DNA from: an uncultured Christensenella sp.
GTDB taxonomy: Bacteria > Bacillota > Clostridia > Christensenellales > UBA1242
Direction of reading: 5' to 3'
DNA: 64,000 nucleotides
Assembly (NCBI GenBank): GCA_910584295.1
Contig: CAJTYR010000004.1
Location: forward strand, 1 to 64,000
The position numbers and the translations under genes are program-made. Within the stretch, counting starts at the first letter, position 1. The number at the start of each line of letters is the position of its first letter. Below are positions 40,595-53,700 of the stretch, piece by piece. The notes beneath the pieces were generated by a model. That model was not told where the DNA came from, searched no databases, and saw nothing but the letters and a program-made list of their open reading frames with translations.

Positions 40595-41680
40595 ATGAAA
40601 AACAAATTTAAAAGTATTGTTGCTGGCATTATATTGGCAGTGGTTGGTGTGTTTGCTGGTGTTGGACTTGCTGGTTGTGGTGGAAACCTTTCAACATTGA
40701 AAAGCGAATATGCTTCAATGACAAAAAAGATTGCAAGTTACAAAGAAGTTTTCTCTCATAACACAATTGACGGGATTGATACAGATCTTAAAGTTAGTTA
40801 TGGAGAATATGCTGATGGACAAATAAGAGACAGAAATGAAAATTTTTTGGAACTTGAAGAAAAATACAACTCAATTTTGGTTATTTCAAATGACTATATC
40901 GTTCAAAACATTCAAGTGATCCAAAACTACGGACAGAAAAACTTAAGCAAAAAAGCAAAAAAAGCAGTTAAAGAGCTTTGTGACAACATCAAGAGTTTCA
41001 CAAAATATTTAAGTTCATTCGCAACTGCAAGAAAGGGTTTTGCTGGATACTTCGAGCAAATGGGTTCAAATGCAAAGCCTGCTGACATCGAAAGTCAATT
41101 GGTGACTTTCAGAAAGTCATATGGAAAACTTGTTGAAAAAAACATCAAGATTTCTATGAGTGTTGCAAAATGTATGGAAAACACAAAAATCTATGATAGT
41201 TTGAAAAATTCCAAAGCAGATGGAAACACTTTGAAAATTATAAGAGACTATACAAGAACTAAAATGCTTCCTATTTTCAGCAAATTTATGCTTACAGAGG
41301 TCTCAAACAAGTTTATTTGGAGCAATTATAAAAATAAATCAGATACATTGAGAGAAATTGATGCTCTTCTGAATCTTTGTTCTGACACCTATGCTGGAGA
41401 TTTTAAAAGATCTCTTGTGAGCAACGGAACACCAACAAATCTTGATGTAAATGTTAAAGATTTGTTTGATTTGGTTGATGAATTTTTGAAAGAAGCCAAC
41501 AGTTATAAAACTGCTTTGGGAGATTTCGGTATTAAAGACTTTGCTGTTTCTTATGATGGAAACATGAAGACTTATCTCAAGCAGAACAAGTTGGCGGAAA
41601 GAGATCTTTATAAAATAGATCAATTTTTGAAGATTACATTGCCAAACTTTATCAGAAATTTCAGCGATATGATAAGATAG
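40595..41680 (+). CDS. Helical lipoprotein, unknown function
   Basis: This 361-residue lipoprotein has a signal with lipobox GLAGC, giving the lipidated Cys at residue 28. The mature part is all-helical and Lys/Asn-rich (LSTLKSEYASMTKKIASYKE and on), with no catalytic motif. It resembles the preceding membrane-anchored protein in composition rather than in clear sequence. AGGAGG precedes the ATG, and gltX follows after nine bases. I do not recognise a family. Confidence 0.75.
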   Translation: MKNKFKSIVAGIILAVVGVFAGVGLAGCGGNLSTLKSEYASMTKKIASYKEVFSHNTIDGIDTDLKVSYGEYADGQIRDRNENFLELEEKYNSILVISNDYIVQNIQVIQNYGQKNLSKKAKKAVKELCDNIKSFTKYLSSFATARKGFAGYFEQMGSNAKPADIESQLVTFRKSYGKLVEKNIKISMSVAKCMENTKIYDSLKNSKADGNTLKIIRDYTRTKMLPIFSKFMLTEVSNKFIWSNYKNKSDTLREIDALLNLCSDTYAGDFKRSLVSNGTPTNLDVNVKDLFDLVDEFLKEANSYKTALGDFGIKDFAVSYDGNMKTYLKQNKLAERDLYKIDQFLKITLPNFIRNFSDMIR

Positions 41681-41689
41681 GAGAAACAA

Positions 41690-43321
41690 ATGGATTATCA
41701 AAAGCTTGCAGATTTGCTGTTTGCTGACAACAAATTGACAGCCACGGAAATTGAAAAAAAATATCCAAAAAGAAATTTGCCTGATGGAGCTCAGGTTACT
41801 CGTTATGCTCCAAGCCCAACGGGTTTTATGCACCTTGGGAACTTTTTCCAAGCATTCATTTCTTCAACAGTTGCAAGAATGTCAAATGGGATTTTCTATC
41901 TTCGAAATGAAGATACTGACAAAAAAAGAGAAGTTGAGGGTGCAAGTGCAGTGATCATGGGGATTTTGTTTGATTACGGCATTATGCCTGCTGAATACGA
42001 ACTTAAAGGCGGAGTTACCGTTGGAAATTATGGTCCTTACTATCAAAGTGAAAGAGTTGAAATCTATAAAGCATATGCAAAAAAACTTGTGAGTGAGGGC
42101 AAGGCTTTTCCATGTTTTTGTGATAAGGCAAGCGGGATTGGCGAAATAAAAGAGCAGAGAGAAAAGAAATTTGCTGTTGGTCTTTCAAATGATGACAAAG
42201 ACCCATGCAGAAATTTGACATTTGAGCAAATTGAAAAGTTTGTCAAAGAAGGCAAAAAGTTTGCAATTCGTCTCAAGTCAAATGGAAATTCAAAAAATAA
42301 GGTTGAGTTCTTTGATGTATTGAAAGGGAAAATCAGCATGGAAGAGAACTCAAAAGATGTGGTTATTCTTAAGAGCGATGGGCTTCCTCCATATCATTTT
42401 GCACATGCCATTGATGACACATTGATGGGGACAACGCTTGTTGTCCGTGGAGAAGAATGGCTTCCATCTACTCCAGTTCACATTGAAATATTCAAAGCAC
42501 TTGGCTTTAAGCCAATGATATATTTGCATAATCCTCTAATCTGCATCAAAGAGGGCGAGAAAAAGAGAAAAGTTTCAAAAAGAAAAGATAAAGAGTTTGA
42601 TATGCGTTTTTATGCGCAAGCGGGCTATCCAGTGGAAACTATTTGTGAATATATTATGAACTTAATCAATTCTGGTTTTGAAATGTGGCGAAAAAACAAT
42701 CCAAATCTTCCTTACACTGAATATCATTTCAAACCTCTCAACATCACCGCAAGTTCTCCGGTTTTGGATATGGACAAATTTAATGATATTTCAAAAGAGG
42801 TTATTTCAAAATATACAGCAGAAAAATGCTATGAGCTTCTTCTTGCGTGGGCGAGAGAATACTCTCGCGAAAATGTTGATTACCTTGTTAAAGACAAAGA
42901 TTATGTCACAAAAGTTTTAAACATTGACAGAGAAAAGCCAAAACCAAGAAAGGATATTTTCAAATGGAGCATGTTTTTCGATCTGTTTGATTATATGTTT
43001 GGCAAGCCTCATTCTTATGAATTGGATGAAGATAAAAAATCTGATTTTTGTGAGGTGTTGAAGAATTACAAAAATTATCTTGATTTATCTTCCAAAGAGG
43101 CTTGGTTTGAGAATGTCAAAAAAATGGCAGGAGATCTCGGTTATGCAACAGATAACAAACTTTTTAAAGCAAATCCAGAAGCTTTCAAAGGAAATGTTGC
43201 AACTGTTTGTGAATATATCAGAGTCGCTGTGACAGGAAGAAAAAATTCTCCAGATTTGTTTGAAATTATGACACTTTTGGGAAAAGAAGAAGTGCTTGAA
43301 AGAATTTCTTTATTTGTTTAA
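41690..43321 (+). CDS. gltX: Glutamyl-tRNA synthetase
   Basis: This 543-residue class I synthetase charges tRNA with glutamate. RYAPSPTGFMHLGN near residue 38 is the HIGH region, RNEDTDKKREV follows, and KRKVSKRKD (about 298) is the KMSKS loop. A Cys pair at CFCDKASG (about 141-143) and DPCRNL may bind zinc. The C-terminal helical part is the anticodon-binding domain. The first 30 residues form an N-terminal extension before the HIGH region. The length is somewhat above the usual 470-500. AGGAGA precedes the ATG. Whether it also charges tRNA-Gln cannot be told. Confidence 0.9.
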   Translation: MDYQKLADLLFADNKLTATEIEKKYPKRNLPDGAQVTRYAPSPTGFMHLGNFFQAFISSTVARMSNGIFYLRNEDTDKKREVEGASAVIMGILFDYGIMPAEYELKGGVTVGNYGPYYQSERVEIYKAYAKKLVSEGKAFPCFCDKASGIGEIKEQREKKFAVGLSNDDKDPCRNLTFEQIEKFVKEGKKFAIRLKSNGNSKNKVEFFDVLKGKISMEENSKDVVILKSDGLPPYHFAHAIDDTLMGTTLVVRGEEWLPSTPVHIEIFKALGFKPMIYLHNPLICIKEGEKKRKVSKRKDKEFDMRFYAQAGYPVETICEYIMNLINSGFEMWRKNNPNLPYTEYHFKPLNITASSPVLDMDKFNDISKEVISKYTAEKCYELLLAWAREYSRENVDYLVKDKDYVTKVLNIDREKPKPRKDIFKWSMFFDLFDYMFGKPHSYELDEDKKSDFCEVLKNYKNYLDLSSKEAWFENVKKMAGDLGYATDNKLFKANPEAFKGNVATVCEYIRVAVTGRKNSPDLFEIMTLLGKEEVLERISLFV

Positions 43322-43494
43322 AAAAAAATAAATAAAATTAATAAATAAATGTTAATTAATTTTTAATAATTAAATTAAAAATAAACATATAAAATATTTT
43401 TCCTTCGATAAATAGGGATTTTCAGGCATTTTTAATAATTATTTAATTAAAAAATTAATTATTTAAAAAAATATTTATTTTTTGGAGAAATATT
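43322..43494. other. Extremely AT-rich gap between gltX and trpS
   Basis: About 170 bases are nearly all A and T, with TTAATTAATT-type runs and a weak self-complementary stretch near 43430-43470. It probably holds a weak terminator and the trpS promoter. I looked for a T-box leader (tryptophan specifier, conserved T-box sequence) and saw none. Confidence 0.5.
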
Positions 43495-44487
43495 ATGAAA
43501 AAAAGAATTTTAACAGGAATAAAACCCACTGGTTATGCTCATTTGGGCAATTATTTTGGTGCAATAAAACCTGCGATTGAATTAAGCAAAGAAAATGATT
43601 TTGAATGTTTTTATTTTATTGCTGACTATCATGCGCTTACAACGCTTAAAACCAAAGAAGAAATGGATGAATATTCATACAACATTGCGTGTACATGGCT
43701 TGCATGTGGACTAGACCCAAACAAAATTGTTTTCTATCGGCAATCAGACATTCCAGAGGTTTTTGAACTTAATTGGATTTTAAGCAATGTGACCCCAAAG
43801 GGGCTGATGAACAGGGCTCATGCATATAAAGCAATTGTTGAAAAAAATGATGAAGAAGGTCAAGAAAAAGACTTTGGTGTAAACATGGGGCTTTACAACT
43901 ATCCAATTTTGATGGCTGCAGACATTTTGCTTTTCAAAAGCAATCTTGTTCCTGTTGGACTTGATCAAAAGCAACATATTGAAATTGCAAGAGATATTGC
44001 AAGCAGTTTCAACAACAAATATGGAAACACTTTTGTCTTGCCAGAAGATTACATTCAAGAAAATGTTGCAACTCTTGTTGGACTTGATGGCAGAAAAATG
44101 AGCAAAAGTTATGGAAATCAAATTCAACTTTTCACGCAAGAGAATGTTTTGAAGAAAAGCATAAACAAAATCGTCACAGATTGCAAGCTTCCTGGAGAGC
44201 CAAAGGATGTTGATTGCACGGTGAATAAACTTTATAAACTTTTTGCAACGAAAGAAAAAGCTCAGGATTTTGAAGAAAGATTGAAAGGTGGGCTTGCTTG
44301 GGGTGAGGCAAAAAAAGAACTTTTTGAAGTTGCAAATGAGTTTATTAAACCTATGAGAGAAAAATTTTTCTATTATCAAGAGCATAAAGATGAGGTTGAC
44401 AAAATCTTGCTTGCTGGGGCAGAGAAGGCAAGACCTATTGCAAAAGATGTCCTCTCAAGGGTTAGAAAAGCGATTGGCGTTAAATAA
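43495..44487 (+). CDS. trpS: Tryptophanyl-tRNA synthetase
   Basis: This 330-residue class I synthetase charges tRNA-Trp. It begins LTGIKPTGYAHLGNYFGAI, where the HIGH motif reads HLGN. Other marks are IADYHALTT, LNWILSNVT, MGLYNYPILMAADILLF, PVGLDQKQHIE and the loop GRKMSKSYGN with intact KMSKS. The length is usual for the family. GGAGAAA precedes the ATG. It is a single gene with its own strong terminator. Confidence 0.97.
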   Translation: MKKRILTGIKPTGYAHLGNYFGAIKPAIELSKENDFECFYFIADYHALTTLKTKEEMDEYSYNIACTWLACGLDPNKIVFYRQSDIPEVFELNWILSNVTPKGLMNRAHAYKAIVEKNDEEGQEKDFGVNMGLYNYPILMAADILLFKSNLVPVGLDQKQHIEIARDIASSFNNKYGNTFVLPEDYIQENVATLVGLDGRKMSKSYGNQIQLFTQENVLKKSINKIVTDCKLPGEPKDVDCTVNKLYKLFATKEKAQDFEERLKGGLAWGEAKKELFEVANEFIKPMREKFFYYQEHKDEVDKILLAGAEKARPIAKDVLSRVRKAIGVK

Positions 44488-44512
44488 AAAGTGCATACGT
44501 ATGCACTTTTTT
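44488..44512 (+). terminator. trpS terminator
   Basis: AAAGTGCATACGTATGCACTTT is close to a perfect palindrome centred at 44499-44500, with T's after it. It directly follows the stop. Confidence 0.85.
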
Positions 44513-44653
44513 GTTGTTTTGGGCTGTTTTTATGACAAAATAAGAAAAAATAAAATGTTTTTTATGCTTATTTATAACCAAATTTTTGGTCTAAAGTTGG
44601 TTAAAAGTTTAAAGAATATATATATTAAAATATATATATTTTTTTATATTCAT

Positions 44654-44683
44654 TTGCATAAGTGATTGGGTTTATTGTAAAAT
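44654..44683 (+). promoter_or_regulatory. Possible promoter of the 6090-residue gene
   Basis: TTGCAT (44654-44659) and TAAAAT (44678-44683) are separated by 18 bases. The match is only moderate. The remaining gap after the trpS terminator is AT-rich with an ATATAT-type self-complementary stretch near 44615-44640. Confidence 0.35.
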
Positions 44684-44726
44684 AAAGTTGAAGAAGTCTA
44701 TGTGAATGTAGGCGAGGAGAAGTCAA

Positions 44727-47700
44727 ATGAAGAAGAAGTCCATTTTCCTATTTTTGTCGATGATTGTTTTGGGAGTATGCAGTGCTCTCGGATTTTTTAA
44801 TATTAAGAGTGAGCAAGTGCATGCTGAAAGTTCTGTTTATGAAGGAAGCACAACTGCAAGTGTGTGGGAGGGGACTTGTGAGAACGAAGTTGATGAGACT
44901 GATTTCTTTACGATTTCTGCAACAAAAGAACATCACATTTTGACTGCTCGAGGATTTGGATTTTTTGCACAAAGGGTTACATCTGGACTTTACCCTTTCA
45001 TTGACGAAAAAGTTTTTCTTGATTGTGACATTGATTTGGCAAAACATGAATGGAAACCAATTGGCTATGACGATGGACATTCTTTCAAAGGCACCTTTGA
45101 TGGACAAGGACACTCAATTTACAATTTAAAAATTTCGCAAAAGACATCTGACTATGCTGGACTTTTTGGTTTTGCAACAGGTTCAATTTCAAACCTTTGT
45201 TTAAAAAATGTTGACATTGAAGTTGATGGAGCGAGAAGTGTAGGCGCTTTGGCAGGAAATTTGACAGGGAATGTTTACAGCAACATTTCAGTTTCTGGGG
45301 AGATTGTTGCAAATGGTGCAACGTATGTTGGTGGTGTGATTGGAGAAAGTTCAACTTCTGCGCTTCGTAACATTTCAAATATAATGTCAGATGTTGTGAT
45401 TTCTGCAACTTGCAGTGGCACAGGCAGTGCTGTGGGTGGTGTGTTTGGAAGATATGCTGTCGGAAATGGTGTCATCGAAAATGTTGCATTCAAAGGGAGT
45501 ATCACAAAAACAACTGCAACTTATGCTGCAGGAATTCTTGGGCAACTTGATGCGTTTTCAAATTTGAGAAATTCATACAATGTTGGCTCAGTTTCCAATT
45601 CTGGTGTAAACACTGCAGGTTTGGTTGGTTATGTGAATGGAACATCAAGTGGAAATAACAAATTATCAAATCTTTACAATGCTGGCGAATTGACTTGGCA
45701 AAATGGAAATGTAGCAGGTGTTTACACTTCTGGTCTTTTTGGACTTTTTGCTGGAGGAAAAACTTTTAATGTTGTAAATTGTGTTAATTTGGATCGTCGA
45801 CAAATTTTAAGTGGAGATTCACAAAACTTTCCTCTTTACAGAAATGCAAATAATGCCACAATCAATGCAACTGGCACAAAATTTGCTGTGGATCAATTTG
45901 CGACAAATTTGAAGGATGCGCAAAACTCTGTTCGTGGACTTGCTGACATGGCACGAAACAAAGGGGTTTATTCAAACACTGAAATTTTCCCTGACATGAG
46001 TGCAATTTGGGATTTTGAAAATGTTTGGGAAATTTCTTCTGGAATTAATGGTGGATTGCCATATCTTCTTTCAACTCAAAATTTGGGACTTGCAAACAAC
46101 GATCAGCAAGAGGTCTCAAGTTTGAAGGGCGAAGGGACTTTTGAAAATCCATTTTTGATTGAGACGGCTGCTGACCTTGGATTTTTGTCATCTCATTATG
46201 TTGGAGGCAACAACAATGGTGCTGAAGAGTGGAGAGGGAAATATTATTCTCTCCAAAACGATATTGATTTGACTGGCAAGAATTGGCAACCAATTGGTTA
46301 TTCAACTGACAGTGCATTTACTGGTGTGTTTGATGGGAACGGACATGCAATTGTTGGAATGACATGCTCTTTGCAATTTAAATATTCCTATCATGGTCTT
46401 TTTGGTGTGACAGATGGTGCGGTCATCAAAAATCTTGAAATCAGAGATCCAAGATTTATCAATGGCGGAGCTGAAGATAACATCGTTGGAGCATTGGTTG
46501 GCTATGCTGCTGGAAATACATACATTGTCAATTGCAAAGTGCCAGTGAAGTTTGATGAGCAAGATTTGAGTGCGGTTGGGAAAGCAGATAATGGCACTCT
46601 AACAATTGCTTATGGAAAAAATAACCTTGTTGGAAATGAATTGACAACGCTTGCTGTTCCTTCAAACGCAACAACCACTTATGATGTTGAAGTTGAAGGC
46701 AATGGCGGAACTTTCTATGATGAGAAAGGAAAAGTTGTCAGAGGTTCTTATCATGTGATTGTTGGGGAAGGCGGAAATATTATTGAGCAAAGCATTGATG
46801 CTGGCTTTAAAAAAGAACTCCCTTCACTTTCTGAAAAATTTGGTTCTGATGAAAAACCTAATGCTTGCACTTTGATTAGACGAGGTTATAAACTTCAAGA
46901 TTTCATAGTTGGCGGAAACAAAGTTGCAGACATTGGAGCAACCTCAGTTAGTGCGTCAAATATGGCGGATTTGATTTCTGGAATTATTGCAAACTACGGA
47001 AAACAAAACTCGAAAAATGTTCAAGTGGTCTACAATCAATATGAGGTTGAAAACTTTGGAGCAACATCTTCAAATGATTATTTGAGAAGTGAAGAATTTG
47101 AAGTTGAGTATGACTCAATTTTAAGTCTTGACTATCCACAAATTTTCAGAAAGGATGTAAAAAAAGATAGTGATGATCTTCTTCGTGGAACGGGCTTCTC
47201 AATTGCTGGTTTCTATTTCAGAACAACGGAAGAGGGGTTGTTTGGCAAAGAAGTTGATGAAACCGCTTTTGCCAATGATACATCTTTGCCTAACCCAACA
47301 AGTGAAGTATATGTCAAATGGGTTGGAAATACTGAAACTAAATATCAACTGAAAGTTGTGCTTGGCAAGGCTGACAATGTTGTGCTTGGCAAATTCAATC
47401 TTTTGGATGCGATTGAAAGTGTATCTTTGCAATCATGGGGAGATCAAGGAACAGAATTTAACAAAAGTGCAACTCTTCAAGAAGAAAATGGAAAAGTTAT
47501 TGTTTCTTTTGATTTTGACAGCACTCACAGTGACATGGCAGATAATGGTGTTAAGCTTTCAGTTAAACTTAAAGGTGGCTATGAATTTTCACAAAATGTT
47601 TTGATTTCAGATTTTGATGGAGAGCATGATTTCGGTCATTTGGCATTTGGAAGTTCAAATGCTTCAAACATTGTCAATGGAGAGCCGAAAGCTTTCAATG

Positions 47701-50700
47701 AATCTGTTTTAAGCGATGGTTTGATTTTGCGAAATCTTGTTGGAGAATATACCATCAACATCACACTACAAAGAAAAACTTTCACCACAGCGACAAATGT
47801 AAGCTCTGAAGAAGTTTTCTTTGCAATTGCTCCAAACATTCCAAATGTTGAAGCGATTGAAATTTATCCAAATGGTTTTGGCGGAGACCCAAGCGTTGCA
47901 AATCCAACAACAAAACTTTTGGAGAATGAAACCTATCTTGGTTTTGATGCAATCAATCAAAAGTTTGTTTCAGGCTTGGCGTCAGTTGGCTCTGAAGAAA
48001 ATCCAAGCGGAGTTGCGTTTGATTTTAATTTGACAGGTTATGATGAAATTTTGCTTGGATATAGATTCCGACAAGACGGAAATTTGATGACAAGGTATTT
48101 CAAAATTGTAAAAGAAATAAATGATGCAAGCGTTGATCAAAGATATGCTTATTCATATTTTGAAGCGGTATATGAAAATGGCGAATGGAAAAATATTGAC
48201 CTTATTGCAAAACTTTATGTTTCAGCAAATGGCGATGCAACAAGCTTAACATATCTTATGGCTTCAGAGTTTTCGATTATTGGCTCTGTGAAAGACAACA
48301 TCTCTGACACTGTGATTTCCAAAGACGGATATGATGACTTTGGAGATGGTGGTGAACTGGATGGAAAAGAAAATGCAAACACTGAGATCTTGGTGATGGA
48401 AGAAAGTGGGCTTAAGAAACTTCGTCACGACATCAAGATTGAAAAGGTTATGGGCAAATTTTCCAGCCAAATTGGATTTACTGCAACTGCAACAACTGAC
48501 ACAAAAATCACACTGATTTCAAAATATACAAAAGTTTCCATTGATTTGAAATTTGTTGAGTATGTTAATGGAGAAAAAAGAGAAATTGTTGGAGAATACG
48601 CTCCAAAAGTCATTCTTGAAAATGGAACAAATTATCAGCTTCCAGCTGGAGAAGAAAATCAATCAATTCCATTCAAATTTGTTTCATCAGATTTTTATAG
48701 GCTTCATGAGAGCAAGTTTGATGACAGATTGTCTGTTGTTTTGAGTGATGGAATTGATCCAAACATCTTGATTACAGCGGAGACGGTTGCTCTTGAAAAT
48801 GGAGAGACGGATAATGGTGCAAGTTGGAAGGCAACTTTCAATGCGACAAACTCAAATTATTTTGGAGGAAGTTGGATTGTCAAGAAGGACGCGGTTAAAG
48901 AGAACAAAAGTAACCAAGATAATTATGACACATACACCTTTTCCATTATTTTTGGTGGAACTGGAAGACAGCCTATCCGTGCAGGACGATATTTGGTTGA
49001 AATCATTTGCGATCAAATTGAATATGCTTTAAATTTTGATACCAAATTTGTTCAATATAAGCAAGATGGAAAGTATACAAAAAAAGATTTTACTACAGAA
49101 AGTGGAAATGGTGCACCTTCTGCACATGCTTCAGTTAAAGCACATGGTTCAGCTGATGAAAATTATGAAATGATTGAATCTGGTTTTGACAGGTTGTCGT
49201 ACAATTCTGATTTGAAAATGGAAACAGGACTTGGGGCTGTCAGTGCATATTCATTTTTTGACTGGTATGTGGAAGGTGAACTTTGGTCAGGCTTCTTAAG
49301 TGAAATAAATAGAGAGTGGGGAAGAGAAGAAGCTTTTGAATTTTCTTATTCACAAATTTATGACTATTTTTCAACTGAAGTTTTGAATGTAAACAAACCG
49401 AAAGACTATACATTAAGTTTAAGTGCGATTTATGTAAGAAAAGAAATTCACATAAGTTTTCCAAGCACAGATGGAAGAGTTTCAGTTGCTGGACAAGATG
49501 TCTATGTGACTGCAAGAAGTTTGGGACTTGAAATATCAGTTTCTTCACTTGATTATTCCTATGCCTATGAGACTTCAATTTCAGATGATGTAAATTGGAA
49601 TCTTAACTTTGCAAAATCAGGGACAAATGGCGACTCTTACTATTTCAGTGGATTTATTGTTTTAAATGCATCAAATGCTGTTGTTAAGCGTGTTGATGTT
49701 GCAAGTGAAAGTGGTGCATTCACGGATGCAGGAGTGTTTAAAAACAACTACTCAATAAAAAGTTTTGTTATTGATAAACTTGAAAATGATGAAACTCTTC
49801 TTTCTTCAACATCTTACACGATTGTTCCTATGGTGACGAGAAAAACCGCAAACTTGTTTGTTGTTTCTGGAACGGGAAATGGAATTGATGGAGCCTTTAC
49901 TGATGGTAAAAACGGCGATGTATTCTATCGTGATGGTGACAACAAGATCTCAACGACAAACACAATTGTTGAAATTGGGAATGTCAATGTTGGAGACACG
50001 CTCTATTTGAATTTTGAAATTGACGCAAAAGTTGATGGTGGATTGAGAAGTGTTGTTGTTGACAGATTGTTTGCAGAAAGAACAGGTTACTCTGCACCAG
50101 CAAATGGATATTGGAGTTGGTCAAACGGAGCGCAGTCGGGACAACTTAATGGTTCTCAACTTTACATTGCAAGCTCATATTTTGATGGCACAAGTGAAGA
50201 TAATACTTCAATTAATCTCGTGGTCTATAAGACTTGGATTGCAAATTCTTACACCATAACCTTTGCAAGAAATCAAGGAATGTTTGGTGGAGACAATGCC
50301 TCAAACGAAAATTTGACTGTGACAGTTTATTATGATTCAAAAGTTGAAAATGCTCTTACAAGTGATGACATCTCAAGGATTGGACATTCTCTTTCTGGTT
50401 GGACATATGAGATGGACAACAATGATCAAATTGTCTTTGATGCAGACGGACAAACTTTGGGACTGGAAGGTGTTTTTGACGCAGAGGGGAATTATGTCTC
50501 AACAGGAAATCTTTATGTATATGCTTTGTGGACACCTAAAAACTATGTGGTTCAACTTGTGACAAATGGTGCGAACACAATTGCTGGAGAGGATGCGGGA
50601 GAAACTCTTGAGTTTGAAATCGCATATGGATCAACATTTGCTGATGCTTTCGAAAAACTTGGACTTTCTGGTGGTGATAATTCGCCAGTGCGTGAAGGTT

Positions 50701-53700
50701 TCACATTCAATGAGATATATGCCAATGGGGCTTATAGACAAACAATTACTTCAAACACAATTTTCAGTGAGACGCTGCCAAGTTGTTTGTTGAAAGAAGA
50801 CGGAAGTGCATCCATAGTTCTTTACATAGATTGGAAATTTGACAAAACATATGTGGATTTGAGTTTTGAAAACAGTCAAATTTCTAGGACATACACAGCA
50901 AATGAAATTTCAATCTTCTTGGCGGAGTATTTCAAGGCCGGCTTTAATGCAAAGGGTTATGTTATTGAAGTTGTTGACGATCAAACTATTTCAATTTCCA
51001 TGAAAGATGAAACCCACACAAGTGTGACTGTTGAACTTGTTTCAAGCTCTCTTGAGGTTTCTGGAAATTCATCATTCGAAGTGAGAAATGTTGGAAGATA
51101 TAATGTTTCTTTGGTTTTGACAATTGTTGATGATATTGGTGCTGGGGAAGCTTTATACAGTCAAACAATAAACTTGTTTGCACAAGTTGAAGCGGCAAAC
51201 CTTTCAGGCATGTTGGATGGTGACAATGAGGGGGTTTGGCTTGCAAATGTCAAGAGACTTATGGCAGACTTTGTTTCAGATGATACTCAAGCAAGGCTTG
51301 AAAATTGCTATACTTTCACCGCATTTGTAAACAACATTGCAAAAAGCATGGACAATACAATTCCATCCAATGTGACAAACAAGCAGGTCTATGAATTTGT
51401 TGCTTATAAATATTATTACATGATTACTTCAGCACAATACTCTCGCTTCAAGCAAATGACTTATGCAGATTTTGTGAAAGTAAAAGAAGAAAATGGCGTA
51501 GATGTTGAAAATGTTCTTGAAAGAGTTAATTTCTTCGACTTCTTTGATCATAAGTCAGAAGGCGTGAAAACAATTTCAATGTATAACAGCAGCATTCAAC
51601 TTACATCTTCAACTGTTGAAAATCCAAATGCGGAAGTTTTGATTGACAGAGTTGAGATTGTGGCAGACTCTATCAATGTGGATTCAATGTATTATTTCAG
51701 AGCAGTTATCAAAAACTCGGGTGAAGATAGCAATTTAAATAATTATGCTTTGAGTTTTGATGAGAATGGTGAGGCTTACATATATTTGGGCAGAATTTAT
51801 ATAATGCCAGAACTCTTTCTTATTGAGAGTGAAACAAAAAACAATTCAACATATTACAATGCAAATGTTCTTAATGTGACTGCTCCATGGCAAGATGGAA
51901 GAATTGCTTGTGATGTGGAAAACTTTGAAGAGTATTTCAAAATTGACGAAAATCTTTTCGCTCGAGCAAATCTCTTCACTTCAAATCTTGGAAATGAGAG
52001 AATTGACACAGATTTCAATTTCCTTTCTTCTGACAATTTCCTCTATTTCGATAATTTGTCGGTTTATGAAAAAACCTTTGTCGAAGAAGAAATTGTTATG
52101 GTTGATGTGACAAACAAATTTAAATTTGTTCTTGACAAAAATTATGTCTTTACAATCCTTAATATTGATGGTGTGGCATCTATTGAAATCTCGGCAAAAT
52201 ATCTGTCCTATATTGATGGGTTCATGACCTTTGCAGACTTGCCAGCATCATCTCCAAACGATTTGCTTAAGATCACTCAAGTGACTTATGATTTTGGAGG
52301 AGGTGTAAAGAGAATTGCAAATTCAACTGATGGATTGCAAGAAAGAGCATACGAGGAAGATGGAAACATAATATGTCAGGTTGAGAAAAACAACTGCAAT
52401 ACGGTTTCAATCATCTTGTCAAAATTTGCAAAATCTGTCACAGTTATGACAAACGAAAAATCGCTGACAGAATATATTGCACTTTATAAATGGGCAGACA
52501 ATCCAACCTACAATATTGATGGAACAATGGAAAACAATACGAGTTTCACAATCAACAAGGACTCTTTGGAAGAAAGTGAAGGTGGGCTTTCAACTTACAA
52601 TTTCTATGCAGTTTACACAGACATGGTTTTGGTGAATTATAATCTTAATTTCCCAAGCAACTATGGAACATCTTCTCCAACAACTTCTTGGTTGAAATTG
52701 GGAGAGTCAACAATAGACGAACTTTTGCTTCCAAATGAAAGTGGATTCAAACTTGCAACTTTGACATTGACAAAGACAAAAGAGTCTTATGAAAGTATTT
52801 TTGACAATGTCGATGGAAAGTTTAAGGGGCTTCTTCCAACTGATAGACACGCAAAAGTTGAACTTGAAGCAAAGTGGCAAATCGAAGAGATGAATTATGA
52901 GCAGACGCTCACAGAATACAGAACAAGTGTCTATGGCTTTGATTATTTGGCGGTTTCCAGTGTTGTCAACATATACAACAAAAATGACAATTTGTTTAAC
53001 TACTCTTATGAATGGTTTAAGGGAGAAAAACTTCTCTCAAAACTTGAAAGATTTTCTCTTGAAGGAAATGGAACAATTGAGGAAAGTGGGACTTACAGGC
53101 TTGTTGTAACAGCAAATGTCAAGAAAGAATTTTTGTCAACTGCTCTTGTCAATAGTGAAGGAGCGACAAGTTCTTTCGAGGTTTCATTCGACCTAGAATT
53201 CATCAAAAACAAATTGCTCTCAATCACTTTTGCTGGCGAAAATCATTTTGAATATGACAGCACAAACCATATGAACGGCTGGCATGTATCCATTGAATAT
53301 GCGGTTTATGACCCAACAACGGAAAGTTATTCAGAAAATCCAAGTTATGCAATTGAATATTTTGCAGCAGCAAAGAATCTTGATTTCCTTATCAAGAGAA
53401 ATGGGCAGACAACTTCAACAATGAAGGATGCTGGAACCTACATCATTTCTGCAACTGGAAAAGAAGATGTTTATTCAAATGCTGTGGAATTTGGAAAGGT
53501 GGAATTTGAGGTTGTAGTCAGCCCTTATGAAGTTGAACTTTCTGAACTTGAAATCAGATTTAAGCGTTATTTCAATGGACAAGAAATTAATCTTTCAAAA
53601 GAACATTATCTTGCAAACGAGAATGTTACTCTAAACTTTGAAAGACAATCGGGTGAGGATGTTGGAGTTTATGCTCTCATGCTTTCAAGCATTTCTGAAG

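Noticed and set aside
43322..43494. T-box riboswitch before trpS
   Set aside because: No conserved T-box sequence, specifier loop or antiterminator is visible; the gap is almost pure A and T.
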